Part shown: one piece after another, positions 44,388 to 53,869 of the stretch
How the letters are laid out: each line of letters starts with the position of its first letter
Position numbering within the stretch: position 1 is the first letter of the stretch
From: Actinoplanes italicus
GTDB lineage: Bacteria > Actinomycetota > Actinomycetes > Mycobacteriales > Micromonosporaceae
Length of the DNA stretch: 64,000 nucleotides
Direction: 5' to 3'
Assembly: GCF_003001815.1 (NCBI RefSeq)
Contig: NZ_PVMZ01000014.1
Span: 124,001 to 188,000, forward strand
The notes under the pieces: generated by a model
What the model saw: only the letters and a program-made list of their open reading frames with translations
Database searches by the model: none
Told to the model about the DNA's origin: nothing
Program-made: the position numbers and the translations under genes

Positions 44388-47300
44388 TCAGGCGAAGACG
44401 TCCTGCTGGTAGCGACCGGCCGCTTCGAGGGACCGCAGCCAGGCCTCGGCCTCGACCGCGCTCCCTCCGGTGTTCCGCCGGAAGATCGCGTACAGCTCGT
44501 CGCGTACGGCCGGGGCCATCCGCGCCCCGTCGCCGCACAGGTAGATGTGCCCACCCTGTTCGAGCAGTTCCCACACGGTGTCGCCCTGCTCGGCGAGGGC
44601 CTCCTGGACGAACCGGTGCGGGTGGTCCGGAACGGCGGAGAACGCCAGGTGCAGGTCGGTCACCCCGTCGTCGGCCCACTGCTCCATCTCGGCGCGGTAG
44701 AGCCAGTCGTGCTCGGGGTGACGGCATCCGTAGAACAGCTTGGCCGGGCCGCGATCCTCGAGCCGAGCGCGGTCCTGGAGGAAGCCACGCAGCGGGGCGA
44801 AGCCGGTGCCGGGTCCGATCAGGATCATCGGGGTGGCCGGGTCCTCGGGCAGGCGGAACGGCGGCGCCGGTACCCGCACGTGCCCGTAGAAGATGTCGCC
44901 GGGCTGCAGCCGGGCCAGGTACTGCGAGCACATGCCGCGGTAGCGCCCGTTGCCGGTCCGGGACGGCCCGTCGACCAGGCCCACCGTGATGGTCACCAGT
45001 GACGGGTCGACGCGCGGTGACGAGGAGATCGAGTAGAAGCGCGGCCTGATCGTGCCCACCAGTTCGAGGAACACCCCGAACGGCAGCTCGATCGCCGGGA
45101 ACCGTTCGAGCAGCGACAGCACCGAGACCCGCTTGGCCAGGATCTCGTCGGTGTACAGCTCGGGCGAGGCGGTCCAGGCGATCAGCTGCCGGGTGGTCCA
45201 CGGGCACTCGGTGTGCTCGGCGAGCACACCGATCTGTGAGCGGGTGGCGGGTTCCTGCAGTTCCACGAAGTCGGTCAGCAGCAGGCCCGCGGTCACCGGC
45301 ACACCGATCGGCAGGCCGCTGGGTCGCTCGCCGTCCTGTCCGAGACGGATCACCAGGTCACGCGAGACCCGCAGCGTGTGCAGCGCCCACTCGACGAGTT
45401 CGGGATCGTTCTTGGCGTAGACGGCCAGGTGGTCGCCGGCCTCATAGGAGACGCCGTCGGGCAGCTTGACGGTGATCGCCTTGACGCCCGGCCGGGGCGC
45501 CTCACGGCTGAAGTCCCACAGCCCGGCCGGGTCACCGACCAGCTCCTCCACCGACATGATCATGACGGGGTACGCCTGCGCGGACACCACGGCCGGGCGG
45601 ATCTGATCCTCGCCGAGCACCTCCACGCGGTAGCGCGGCCCATCGACGACAGCGGTCGCGCCGAACTCGCCGGCCAGCGCCGTCCACAGCCCGTCGAGCC
45701 AGGCCGTGGCCATTCCGTCGAAGTCGCCGGCCGCGTCGGTCTCGCCGCGCTCGACGATCGGACGGGCACCGGCGGCCTCTAGCTTGTCGAAGACCCGGCG
45801 CGGGTACGCCTGGTACGTGGCCCACTGCGTGTTGCCGTTGCCGAGGACCGCGAACCGGACGCCGTCCAGTGCACCGGCCGGGATCGTGAGGTCGTCGAAG
45901 GCCTGCGCGTTGTCGGGCGCCTTGCCGTTGTAGCTGGACGTCACGACGGTCAGCAGTCCGTCTGCGGGCAGATCACCGGCGAGTTCGTCGAGGGTCTGCA
46001 CCCTCACGTCGAAGCCGGAGCGCCGGGCCCGGTCGGCGACCTGCTGGGCGAGGTCCTCGGAGGTGCCCAGGTTGGAGCCGTAGGCGACGCGCATCCGTAC
46101 ACCGGAAGCCTGAACCTCGGCCACCGGAGACGCCGCGGCGACCGGTTTGCCGAAGGCGAGACGTTCGTGCGATTGCCGCTCGCGGACCCGCAGCCGGAAG
46201 CCGTCCGGCTTGATCGTCAGGGTCTGCTTGATGTGCAGCTCATGGCCGTGCGGGTCGGAGATCGCGAAGCGCTGCAGGACCATGGCGAGCGCGAGCCGGG
46301 CCTCGGTGAGGGCGAACTGGCGGCCGATGCACGCGCGTTCACCGTTGCCGAACGGCTTGTAGGCGTGCGGGTGGTGCTGGGCCTTGGCCTCGGGCAGCCA
46401 CCGGTCGATGTCGAAGGTCTCCGGGTCGGACCAGGCGCGCGACGTGTGCAGCGGCTTGAGCAGGACCGCAATCTTCTGATGCGCCGGAATCTCATAGATG
46501 CCGCCCAGGGTGGTCGCGTCCCGGGCAGCCAGGCCGATGGCGGTGATCGGCGAGTGCAGTCGCAGCGTCTCGTCGAGGATCCGCGGGATCACGTCGAGCT
46601 TCATGATCAGCTCGTACGTGGGCACGGTGTCGCCGGGCAGGACGCGGTCGACCTCGGCGTAGGCCTGGGCCAGCACGTGCGGGTTGCGCATCAGGTGGTG
46701 CAGGGCGAAGGCGAGCGTGCCGCTCGTGGTCTCGTGCCCGGCGATCAGGAAGGTGAGGACCTGGTTGCGGATGTTCTCGTCGGACAACCGCTCGCCGGTC
46801 AGCGGGTCGGACGCCTCCAGCATGAGACCGAGAAGGTCGCGCGTGTCCGAGGAGCCCGAGGCCCGGCGGACCCGGATCACCTCGTCGACCGTGTTCTGCA
46901 TAACGGCAATATCGGATTTGTACGCCGCATCCGCGCGCTTCTTCAGTCCGGTGATCATCGGCAGCTGCCGGGTCCGGTTCATGGCCTCGGTCAGCGCGTT
47001 GCCCATCGCCTGCAGGAACGGGTGCAGCCCGGCCTGTTCGAAGGACCGGAACTGCTGCCCGAACCCGGCGAGCGTGATGGTGTCCAGCGCGAGCCGGGTC
47101 ATGTCGTCGGACACGTCGACCTCGGAGCGGCCCGACCACGCGCCGGTCAGGTTGCCGGCGATCTCCAGCATCTGCGGGAAGTACGCCTTCATCGACCGCT
47201 GACTGAACGCGGGCAGCAGGATCCGGTGGGCCTGACCCCACACCTGTTCGCCGTCGCGGGCGGTGAAGAGGCCGTCGCCGGCGAAGTCGCGCACGTGGGC

Positions 47301-47528
47301 GAGCGGCGGGTCGATCGGCTTGTAGAAGCGGGACTCGTCGCAGACCTCGGCGACCAGGTCGGGGTCGTGGACGAAGACGACGTGCCGCCCGGCGAGGTTG
47401 AGCTTGAAGATGCCGCCGGGGTGCTGCGCGGCCAGGTCGGCGAAGAACCGGTGCGTGCCTTCCACCGGCACCTGCAGTCCATTGCCGACGAGCGGCAGTC
47501 CGCGGGGGGTGGGAATCGCGGCGGTCAC
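44388..47528 (-). CDS. CYP102-type self-sufficient cytochrome P450-NADPH reductase fusion
   Basis: CYP102 enzymes hydroxylate or epoxidise fatty acids near the omega end. The protein has 1046 residues, matching P450 BM3 (1048). The heme ligand is Cys400 in FGNGERACIG, the I-helix AGHETTSG is at 263-270, and the ETLR motif is at 320-323. An FMN flavodoxin domain (RVAYGSNLGTSEDLAQQ), FAD domain (RFYSISSSP) and NADPH domain (GPGTGFAPLRGFLQ) follow. The Phe in GDGLFTA and the Arg in AGRHVVF match the substrate residues Phe87 and Arg47 of BM3. The GTG at 47528 is chosen because AGGAGG lies eight bases upstream; longer frames run antisense through the tetR gene. Confidence 0.95.
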   Translation of the reverse strand: MTAAIPTPRGLPLVGNGLQVPVEGTHRFFADLAAQHPGGIFKLNLAGRHVVFVHDPDLVAEVCDESRFYKPIDPPLAHVRDFAGDGLFTARDGEQVWGQAHRILLPAFSQRSMKAYFPQMLEIAGNLTGAWSGRSEVDVSDDMTRLALDTITLAGFGQQFRSFEQAGLHPFLQAMGNALTEAMNRTRQLPMITGLKKRADAAYKSDIAVMQNTVDEVIRVRRASGSSDTRDLLGLMLEASDPLTGERLSDENIRNQVLTFLIAGHETTSGTLAFALHHLMRNPHVLAQAYAEVDRVLPGDTVPTYELIMKLDVIPRILDETLRLHSPITAIGLAARDATTLGGIYEIPAHQKIAVLLKPLHTSRAWSDPETFDIDRWLPEAKAQHHPHAYKPFGNGERACIGRQFALTEARLALAMVLQRFAISDPHGHELHIKQTLTIKPDGFRLRVRERQSHERLAFGKPVAAASPVAEVQASGVRMRVAYGSNLGTSEDLAQQVADRARRSGFDVRVQTLDELAGDLPADGLLTVVTSSYNGKAPDNAQAFDDLTIPAGALDGVRFAVLGNGNTQWATYQAYPRRVFDKLEAAGARPIVERGETDAAGDFDGMATAWLDGLWTALAGEFGATAVVDGPRYRVEVLGEDQIRPAVVSAQAYPVMIMSVEELVGDPAGLWDFSREAPRPGVKAITVKLPDGVSYEAGDHLAVYAKNDPELVEWALHTLRVSRDLVIRLGQDGERPSGLPIGVPVTAGLLLTDFVELQEPATRSQIGVLAEHTECPWTTRQLIAWTASPELYTDEILAKRVSVLSLLERFPAIELPFGVFLELVGTIRPRFYSISSSPRVDPSLVTITVGLVDGPSRTGNGRYRGMCSQYLARLQPGDIFYGHVRVPAPPFRLPEDPATPMILIGPGTGFAPLRGFLQDRARLEDRGPAKLFYGCRHPEHDWLYRAEMEQWADDGVTDLHLAFSAVPDHPHRFVQEALAEQGDTVWELLEQGGHIYLCGDGARMAPAVRDELYAIFRRNTGGSAVEAEAWLRSLEAAGRYQQDVFA

Positions 47529-47545
47529 GGGGGAATCCTCCTCAG

Positions 47546-47580
47546 CCATACGGTGTATGGCACTACCATACGGCGTATGG
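47546..47580. promoter_or_regulatory. Two perfect palindromic operators between P450 and tetR
   Basis: CCATACGGTGTATGG (47546-47560) and CCATACGGCGTATGG (47566-47580) have identical 6-bp arms (CCATAC / GTATGG) and lie 20 bases apart centre to centre, on the same face of the helix. The second includes the tetR ATG, so tetR may be translated from a nearly leaderless mRNA. They are almost certainly sites for the divergent TetR repressor. Confidence 0.88.
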
Positions 47581-48146
47581 CAGACACCGCAAAGGCGAGT
47601 GATCAACGGTTGACAAAGGACGCGATCCTCCAGGCCGCACTCAGAATCGTCGACGCGGACGGCGTCGCGGCGCTCTCCATGCGCAAACTCGCAGGTGAGC
47701 TCGGGGTCAACCCGATGTCGATCTACCACCACGTGGAGAACAAGGCGGCCCTGCTGGACGGGATCACCCGGCTGGTCACGGATGGCGCACGTCACGTCGT
47801 GGTGGGCGAGGGGACATGGCAGGAACAACTTCGTCATCTGGCGTACGAGTTCCGCGCGCTCAGCCTCGCCCACAGCAATCTGATCCGGTACGCCTTCGCG
47901 GGTGACGACTTCATCCAGCGCGATGGGCCGATGTGGCGCACCCTCTGCACCGTCCTGCGTACCGCGGGACTGCCCGAGGCCGAGGTCGAGCGCACCGGCG
48001 CGGTCCTGGCCGTCCTGGTCGGAGGACTGCTGCACACCGAGGTCAACGGCACGATGCGAAGACTGATCGGTTCCGGTCAAGCCGACGACGCGGGCTTCGC
48101 GCTGGCGGTCGACCTATTGATAGCCGGCGTGGCCGCGCGAGTGTGA
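47577..48146 (+). CDS. TetR-family repressor, probably of the CYP102 gene
   Basis: The protein has 189 residues from the ATG at 47577 (MADTAKASDQRLTKDAIL). The helix-turn-helix lies in ALSMRKLAGELGVNPMSIYHHVENKAALLDG, and the C-terminal ligand region resembles the TetR_C_1 group. It is divergent from the P450 gene with the two palindromic operators between, the same logic as BM3R1 and P450 BM3 in Bacillus. Fatty acids are plausible inducers by that analogy. Confidence 0.9.
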   Translation: MADTAKASDQRLTKDAILQAALRIVDADGVAALSMRKLAGELGVNPMSIYHHVENKAALLDGITRLVTDGARHVVVGEGTWQEQLRHLAYEFRALSLAHSNLIRYAFAGDDFIQRDGPMWRTLCTVLRTAGLPEAEVERTGAVLAVLVGGLLHTEVNGTMRRLIGSGQADDAGFALAVDLLIAGVAARV

Positions 48147-48251
48147 GCCGAACTCACTATGAAGTCGTGATGAACCGGCTGTGGAAGACGGGTGTCCGCG
48201 CAGGTAAGCTCGGCCCCCGATCCCGGCCGGTCACTCATCACTAGGTAGGAC

Positions 48252-50381
48252 ATGTCGGTCACATACGACACCCAACTCCACAGTGCGCGGCCGGCTCCCG
48301 GCCCGCAGAGTGCACCCGCACACCTAGGTTTCCGACCGGATATCGAAGGTATGCGAGCGGTCGCCGTGACGCTCGTCGTGCTCTCGCACGCGGGGATCGG
48401 GGCGCTCGAGGGTGGTTATGTCGGCGTCGACGTGTTCTTCGTCATCTCCGGCTTCCTCATCACGACGCTGCTGCTCAAGGAGCTGACCCGCACCGGCCGG
48501 GTCTCGCTGGCCACCTTCTACGCCCGCCGCGCCACCCGGCTGCTGCCCGCCTCCACGGTCGTCCTGCTGGTCACGGTGATCGCGGCCTGGCTGTGGATCC
48601 CGGCGACCCGGTTCAAGTCGATCGCCGCCGACGCGATCTACGCGACCTTCTACGGCATCAACTGGAGGCTCGCGAACGAGGGCGTCCAGTACATGAACGC
48701 CGATGCCGAGCCGTCCCCGCTGCAGCACTTCTGGTCGCTCGCGGTCGAGGAGCAGTTCTACCTGGTCTGGCCGCTCCTGCTGCTCGTCTTCGCGCTGCTC
48801 TGGGGCAAGCGCCGCGCGCCCATCGTGATCACCCTGGTGCTGGTCGTCGTCGCGTCACTGACCGTCAGCGTCCTGCAGACCGCGTCGTCGGCGCCGTGGG
48901 CGTACTTCGGGGCACACACCCGGGCCTGGGAGCTCGCGATCGGCGCCCTGATCGCGGTCGCCGCCGTCCGGCTGGCCGCGCTTCCCCGTACCGTAGCCGC
49001 GATCTTGACCTGGATCGGACTCGCGGCCGTCGTCGTCTCCGCCTTCCTCTACACCGAGGAGACGGCCTTCCCCGGCTATGCGGCACTGCTGCCGGTGCTC
49101 GGCTCGGCGGCGATCATCGCGGGTGGCACCTCGGCACCGCGCGGAGGTGCCGTGTCGATTCTCGGGACCCGTCCGTTCCAGGAGATCGGCAAGTACTCGT
49201 ACAGCTGGTATCTGTGGCACTGGCCGGTCCTCATGATCGTCCCGCACATGCCGGACGTCGAGCCGAACATCCCGCTCAACCTCGGCCTGGCGGCCGGTTC
49301 CCTGGTGCTGGCGATCGGGTCGTACCACCTCGTGGAGAACCCGGCCCGTAACCAGTCGTGGGTCAAGGCCCGGGCCCGCCGCGGCCTGGCCGTCGGCCTC
49401 GCGCTCTCCTCGCTCGCCGCGCTGATCGCCCAGGCGGGCATCATGAAGCCGCCGCAGCTGGCGAAGGGCGCCGCGGCCGTCGACACCACCCGGGTCGTCG
49501 CCGCGGCCGCCGGACCGGAGACCGAGCTGCGCCGGATCATCGCGGCCTCGGTCGGCACCGGCGCGCTGCCCGTCAACATCACGCCCAAGGTCGAGGCCGC
49601 ACGGCGGGACAAACCCGACTACTACGCGGTCAACTGCCACCTGGAATACCTCGAGACCACCGCGCCCGGGCCGTGCGTCTTCGGTGACCCGGCCGGCAAG
49701 CGGGTCGTCTACCTCTTCGGCGACTCGCACGCGGCGCACTGGTTCCCGGCCATGGACGCGATCGCCAAGCAGCGCGGCTGGCAGCTGATGGTCCGCACCA
49801 AGAGCGCCTGTCACGCTGCCTCGGTGCGCACCTTCAGCACCGCCCTCAAGCGCGCCTACACCGAGTGCCCGGTCTGGCGCGGGCAGGTCCTCGCCGAGAT
49901 CAAGCAGGCCAAGCCGTACCTCGTGGTGGTCTCCTCCAGCGGCAACGACGGCAACCCGCTGCTCGACGAGGCCGGCAACCGGCTCAAGGCCCCGGCCGTG
50001 ACCGTCGATCCGCTGTGGGCGACCGGCTGGGACACCACCTTCCGGGCCATCAAGGGCACGAAGACCACGCTGGTGCAGATCCGGGACACCCCGTGGCCCG
50101 GGCAGGACGCGCCGGAGTGCCTGGCCGAGAACTCGCGCCGGATCTCCGAATGCGTGGCGCCGGCGGCCGACTCGGTCGCGCTGCCCGACCGGCAGGTGCT
50201 CGTCGACCGCACCGCGAAGACCCACGGCGTGCGGGTGGTCGACCCGGTCCCGTGGTTCTGCACCACCGACTCGTGCCCCGCGGTGGTCGGCAACGTCCTG
50301 GTCTGGCGCGACGACGACCACATCACCACGAAGTACGCCTCGATGCTGGTTCCGCTGCTCTCCGCCCGGCTGCCCAGGTAA
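48252..50381 (+). CDS. Acyltransferase-3 / SGNH-hydrolase fusion (paralogue B)
   Basis: The protein has 709 residues with the same architecture as 42114-44261: RPDIEGMRAVAVTLVVLSHAG, about ten membrane helices, then an SGNH domain with FGDSHAAHWF near residue 490 and DDDHIT near 686. The membrane half is nearly identical to paralogue A, including a run of over 110 identical bases (about 48827-48940 against 42711-42825). The outer halves diverge more, for example around residues 415-450. That suggests shared membrane chemistry with different acceptors. The start is fixed by TAGGTAGGACATG, as in paralogue A. Confidence 0.92.
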   Translation: MSVTYDTQLHSARPAPGPQSAPAHLGFRPDIEGMRAVAVTLVVLSHAGIGALEGGYVGVDVFFVISGFLITTLLLKELTRTGRVSLATFYARRATRLLPASTVVLLVTVIAAWLWIPATRFKSIAADAIYATFYGINWRLANEGVQYMNADAEPSPLQHFWSLAVEEQFYLVWPLLLLVFALLWGKRRAPIVITLVLVVVASLTVSVLQTASSAPWAYFGAHTRAWELAIGALIAVAAVRLAALPRTVAAILTWIGLAAVVVSAFLYTEETAFPGYAALLPVLGSAAIIAGGTSAPRGGAVSILGTRPFQEIGKYSYSWYLWHWPVLMIVPHMPDVEPNIPLNLGLAAGSLVLAIGSYHLVENPARNQSWVKARARRGLAVGLALSSLAALIAQAGIMKPPQLAKGAAAVDTTRVVAAAAGPETELRRIIAASVGTGALPVNITPKVEAARRDKPDYYAVNCHLEYLETTAPGPCVFGDPAGKRVVYLFGDSHAAHWFPAMDAIAKQRGWQLMVRTKSACHAASVRTFSTALKRAYTECPVWRGQVLAEIKQAKPYLVVVSSSGNDGNPLLDEAGNRLKAPAVTVDPLWATGWDTTFRAIKGTKTTLVQIRDTPWPGQDAPECLAENSRRISECVAPAADSVALPDRQVLVDRTAKTHGVRVVDPVPWFCTTDSCPAVVGNVLVWRDDDHITTKYASMLVPLLSARLPR

Positions 50382-50448
50382 CTTTCGGGTTACACGTCGG
50401 AAACGTCCACCTGCGAGCATTCCGGGGCGCGATCAGCAGGAGGTCCCT

Positions 50449-50751
50449 TTGTTCCTCAGTCAGCACGAGCAGGAAAGACTGCTCATCCATGTCGCGGCCG
50501 ACGTGGCCCAGCGCCGCCGCGACCGGGGCCTGAAGCTGAACTATCCGGAGGCCACGGCCATCATCACCGCCTTCCTCCTGGAAGGCGCGCGCGACGGCCG
50601 TACCGTCGCCGAGCTGATGGACGCCGGCCGGCGGGTGCTCACCCGCGAGGACGTCCTGGACGGCGTGCCCGAGATGCTGGCCGAGGTGCAGGTCGAGGCG
50701 ACCTTCCCCGACGGCACCAAGCTCGTCACGGTGCACGGGCCGATCTCATGA
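50449..50751 (+). CDS. ureA: Urease subunit gamma
   Basis: It is the small structural subunit of urease. The protein has 100 residues (MFLSQHEQERLLIHVAADVA...), with the family NYPEATAIITAFLLEGARDG and the C-terminal LVTVHGPIS. The start is TTG at 50449, preceded by a perfect AGGAGG five bases upstream (50438-50443), which outweighs the rare start codon. It is the first gene of the urease operon and overlaps ureB as ATGA. Confidence 0.95.
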   Translation: MFLSQHEQERLLIHVAADVAQRRRDRGLKLNYPEATAIITAFLLEGARDGRTVAELMDAGRRVLTREDVLDGVPEMLAEVQVEATFPDGTKLVTVHGPIS

Positions 50752-51158
50752 CCATTCCCGGCGAGATCCTCTTCGGTCACGGGGACATCGAGATCAACCC
50801 CGGCAAACCCACGATCTCCTTGACGGTACGGAACACAGGCGACCGTCCGGTGCAGGTCGGATCACACTTCCACTTCGCCGAGTCGAACGCGGCCCTCGAG
50901 TTCGACCGGACCGCTGCCTGGGGCCACCGGCTCGCCATCCCGGCCGGCACGTCCGTCCGGTTCGAGCCGGGCATCCCCCGCGACATCGTCCTCGTGGCGC
51001 TCGGCGGCAACCGCATCGTGCCCGGCCTGCGGGGACTGGCCGGCGGCCCCCTCGACCAGGCTCCGCCCCCGCCCGAGCCCGACCTGACCGACATCGAGCC
51101 GGCCGGTTCCCTCTACGAGGACACCGGCGAGGGCGAGCACAACGGGAGCCCACGGTGA
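50748..51158 (+). CDS. ureB: Urease subunit beta
   Basis: It is the second structural subunit. The protein has 136 residues. The beta-type core includes GDIEINPGKPTISLTVRNTGDRPVQVGSHFHFAE and RLAIPAGTSVRFEPG. The last 35 residues are a Pro/Glu-rich extension beyond the usual core length of about 100. The start overlaps ureA and the end overlaps the ureC GTG as GTGA. Confidence 0.95.
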   Translation: MTIPGEILFGHGDIEINPGKPTISLTVRNTGDRPVQVGSHFHFAESNAALEFDRTAAWGHRLAIPAGTSVRFEPGIPRDIVLVALGGNRIVPGLRGLAGGPLDQAPPPPEPDLTDIEPAGSLYEDTGEGEHNGSPR

Positions 51159-52873
51159 GCACTCTGGACCGTCGTCGCTACGCGGCACTGCTCGGCCCGA
51201 CCAAGGGTGACCGGATCCGGCTGGCCGACACCAACCTGTTGATCGAGATCGAAGAGGACCGCAGCGCCGGCCCCGTGCCCGGCGACGAGGTCGTCTTCGG
51301 CGGCGGCAAGGTGATCCGCGAGTCGATGGGACAGGGCCGGGCCACCCGCGCCGAGGGCGCACCCGACACCGTCATCACCGGCGTCGTCGTGCTCGACCAC
51401 TGGGGCATCGTCAAGGCCGACGTCGGCATCCGCGACGGCCTGATCGTCGCCATCGGCAAGGCCGGCAACCCCGACACCATGGACGGCGTGCACCCCGACC
51501 TGGTCATCGGCCCCGGCACCCAGATCCTGGCCGGCAACGGCAAGATCGTCACCGCCGGCGCGATCGACAGCCACGTGCACCTGATCAGCCCGACGATCCT
51601 GGACACCGCCCTGGCCGCCGGCATCACCACCATCATCGGCGGCGGCACCGGCCCCGACGAGGGCACCAAGGCCACCACCGTCACCCCGAACGCCTGGCAC
51701 CTGGCCCGCATGCTCGAGTCACTGGACACGTGGCCGATCAACGTGCTGCTGCTCGGCAAGGGCAACACGATGTCCGCCGACTCGATGTGGGAGCAGCTGC
51801 GCGGCGGGGCCGGCGGTTTCAAGCTGCACGAGGACTGGGGCACCACGCCCGCGGCGATCGATGCCTGCCTGACCGTGGCCGACGCGTCCGGGGTCCAGAT
51901 CGCGATCCACACCGACACGCTGAACGAGGCCGGCTTCGTCGAGGAGACCCTGCGGGCCATCGCCGGGCGATCCATCCACGCCTATCACACCGAGGGCGCG
52001 GGCGGCGGGCACGCTCCGGACATCATCACCGTGGCGTCGCACCCGAACATCCTGCCGTCGTCGACCAACCCGACCCGGCCGTACACCCGCAACACCCTCA
52101 GCGAGCACCTCGACATGCTGATGGTCTGCCACCACCTGAACTCGGCCGTGCCGGAGGACCTGGCGTTCGCCGAGAGCCGCATCCGCCCGTCGACCATGGC
52201 GGCCGAGGACTACCTGCACGACCTGGGCGCGATCAGCATGATCGGGTCGGACTCGCAGGCCATGGGCCGCGTGGGTGAGGTCGTCATGCGTACCTGGCAG
52301 ACCGCGCACGTCATGAAGGCCCGCGTCGGGTCGCTGGCCGGCGACGGCGCCGCCGACAACAACCGGGCCAAGCGCTACGTCGCGAAGTACACGATCTGCC
52401 CCGCGGTCGCTCACGGCATGGCCGAGCAGGTCGGCTCGATCGAACCGGGCAAGCTCGCCGACCTGGTCCTCTGGGATCCGGCATTCTTCGGCGTACGGCC
52501 CGCGCTGGTCCTCAAGGGCGGCATGATCGCCTACGCGCAGATGGGCGACGCGAACGCCTCCATCCCCACCCCGCAGCCCATGCTGCCCCGCCCGATGTTC
52601 GGCGCCTACGGCGTGGTCCCGGCCCAGACATCGGTCGCATTCGTCGCTCCCGCGGCCATCGACGCGCTGCTCAGCGACCGGATCGGCGTCAAGCGGGCGC
52701 TGGTCCCGGTGAGCGACACGCGGTCGGTCGGCAAGGCGGACATGCCCCTGAACGACGCCATGCCCCGCATCGAGGTCAAGGCCGACACTTTCGAGGTACG
52801 CATCGACGGCTCAGTGATCGAGCCGGACCCGGTCGACGTCCTGCCGATGGCCCAGCGCTACTTCCTCTTCTGA
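51155..52873 (+). CDS. ureC: Urease subunit alpha (catalytic)
   Basis: It hydrolyses urea to ammonia and carbamate at a dinickel centre. The protein has 572 residues, normal length. The carbamylated lysine is Lys226 in GFKLHEDWG. Nickel and catalytic histidines appear in DSHVHLISP, HTDTLNE, AYHTEGAGGGHAPD and the mobile flap MVCHHLNSAVPEDLAFAESRIR. The GTG overlaps ureB. The gene is followed by about 1.1 kb of repeats before ureF, so structural and accessory genes may be expressed at different levels. Confidence 0.97.
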   Translation: MSTLDRRRYAALLGPTKGDRIRLADTNLLIEIEEDRSAGPVPGDEVVFGGGKVIRESMGQGRATRAEGAPDTVITGVVVLDHWGIVKADVGIRDGLIVAIGKAGNPDTMDGVHPDLVIGPGTQILAGNGKIVTAGAIDSHVHLISPTILDTALAAGITTIIGGGTGPDEGTKATTVTPNAWHLARMLESLDTWPINVLLLGKGNTMSADSMWEQLRGGAGGFKLHEDWGTTPAAIDACLTVADASGVQIAIHTDTLNEAGFVEETLRAIAGRSIHAYHTEGAGGGHAPDIITVASHPNILPSSTNPTRPYTRNTLSEHLDMLMVCHHLNSAVPEDLAFAESRIRPSTMAAEDYLHDLGAISMIGSDSQAMGRVGEVVMRTWQTAHVMKARVGSLAGDGAADNNRAKRYVAKYTICPAVAHGMAEQVGSIEPGKLADLVLWDPAFFGVRPALVLKGGMIAYAQMGDANASIPTPQPMLPRPMFGAYGVVPAQTSVAFVAPAAIDALLSDRIGVKRALVPVSDTRSVGKADMPLNDAMPRIEVKADTFEVRIDGSVIEPDPVDVLPMAQRYFLF

Positions 52874-53036
52874 CATGCCCCACCCAGTCTCCTCCCACCA
52901 CCGCCCCGCCGCACCCCACCGCCCCGCCGCACCCCACCGCCCTGCGGCGGTCCGCCTTCCTGCGGCGCTCCGCCTTCCTGCGGCGGTCGACCGCCCCGCG
53001 GCGATCCGCGGCCTTGCCGCACCCCACCAGCCCGCC

Positions 53037-53771
53037 GATCTTGCGACGTTCCGGCGGGACGTCTCGCCCCAAATCCACAAGATCGCCGCACCCGGCCACC
53101 ACACCGCAGTCAGCCGTCCTACGGCACCCCGCGGCCTGGCCGCACCCCACCAGCCCGCCGATCTTGCGACGTTCCGGCGCAACGCCCCACCCGAAAACCA
53201 CAAGATCGCCGCACCCCACCACCACCACGCCACGCTCCACCGCCCTGCGGCAGTCCACCGCCCTGCGGCAGTCCACCGCCCTGCGGCAGTCCGCCGCCCT
53301 GCGGCGCTCCGCGGCCTGGCCGCACCCCACCAGCCCGCCGATCTTGCGACGTTCCGGCGGGACGTCTCGCCCGAAATCCACAAGATCGCCGCACCTGGCC
53401 ACCACACCGCAGTCAGCCGTCCTACGGCGCTCCGCGGCCTGGCCGCACCCCACCAGCCCGCCGATCTTGCGACGTTCCGGCGGGACGTCTCGCCCGAAAA
53501 CCACAAGATCGCGGCATCCCGCCTCCACGCCACACCTCATTACTGCGCCGCACCCCACTACCCCGCCGCCTCCCACCGCCCTGCGGTACCCCACCGCTCT
53601 GCGGCACGTCGCGGTCTGGCCGCACCACACCAGCCCGCGGATCTTGTGACGTTCCGGCGGGACGTCTCGCCTGAAAGTCACAAGATCTCGACGGGCGACT
53701 ACGCCAAACCCCGCCCTTCCGTCGATCTTGTGAGATTCGGGTGGGACGTTCCACCCAAAGCTCACAAGATC
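53037..53771. repeat. Six-member family of a 48-nt palindromic hairpin element
   Basis: Copies lie at 53037-53084, 53160-53207, 53340-53387, 53463-53510, 53640-53687 and 53724-53771, all exactly 48 nt. Ends are GATCTTG and CAAGATC. In the fifth copy the outer stem is GATCTTGTGAC/GTCACAAGATC; in the sixth it is GATCTTGTGAG/CTCACAAGATC, a compensatory change. The inner stem also covaries: copy 5 has GGCG/CGCC where copy 6 has GGGTGG/CCACCC. The copies could act as mRNA hairpins or DNA cruciforms. Confidence 0.9.
53237..53308. repeat. Four 18-bp tandem repeats
   Basis: CCACCGCCCTGCGGCAGT is repeated exactly at 53237, 53255 and 53273, with a variant (CCGCCGCCCTGCGGCGCT) at 53291. Each unit contains the short palindrome GCCCTGCGGC-like core. 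It lies between the second and third hairpin copies. Confidence 0.9.
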
Positions 53772-53869
53772 GCGATAGAGCCGGCGGCAGCAGCAACGGC
53801 GAGAGCGGCGGTGACGGCAACGGCGGCAGCAGCAACGGCAGCAGCGACGGCGGCAGCAGCAACGGCGGC

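Noticed and set aside
47529..48080. N-terminal extension of the P450 frame to 48080
   Set aside because: It runs antisense through the tetR gene and the palindromic operators, while a GTG with a perfect AGGAGG gives the normal CYP102 length.
53037..53771. Insertion sequence remnants
   Set aside because: The palindromic units have inverted ends but no transposase, no target-site duplication that I can define, and structure-preserving changes.
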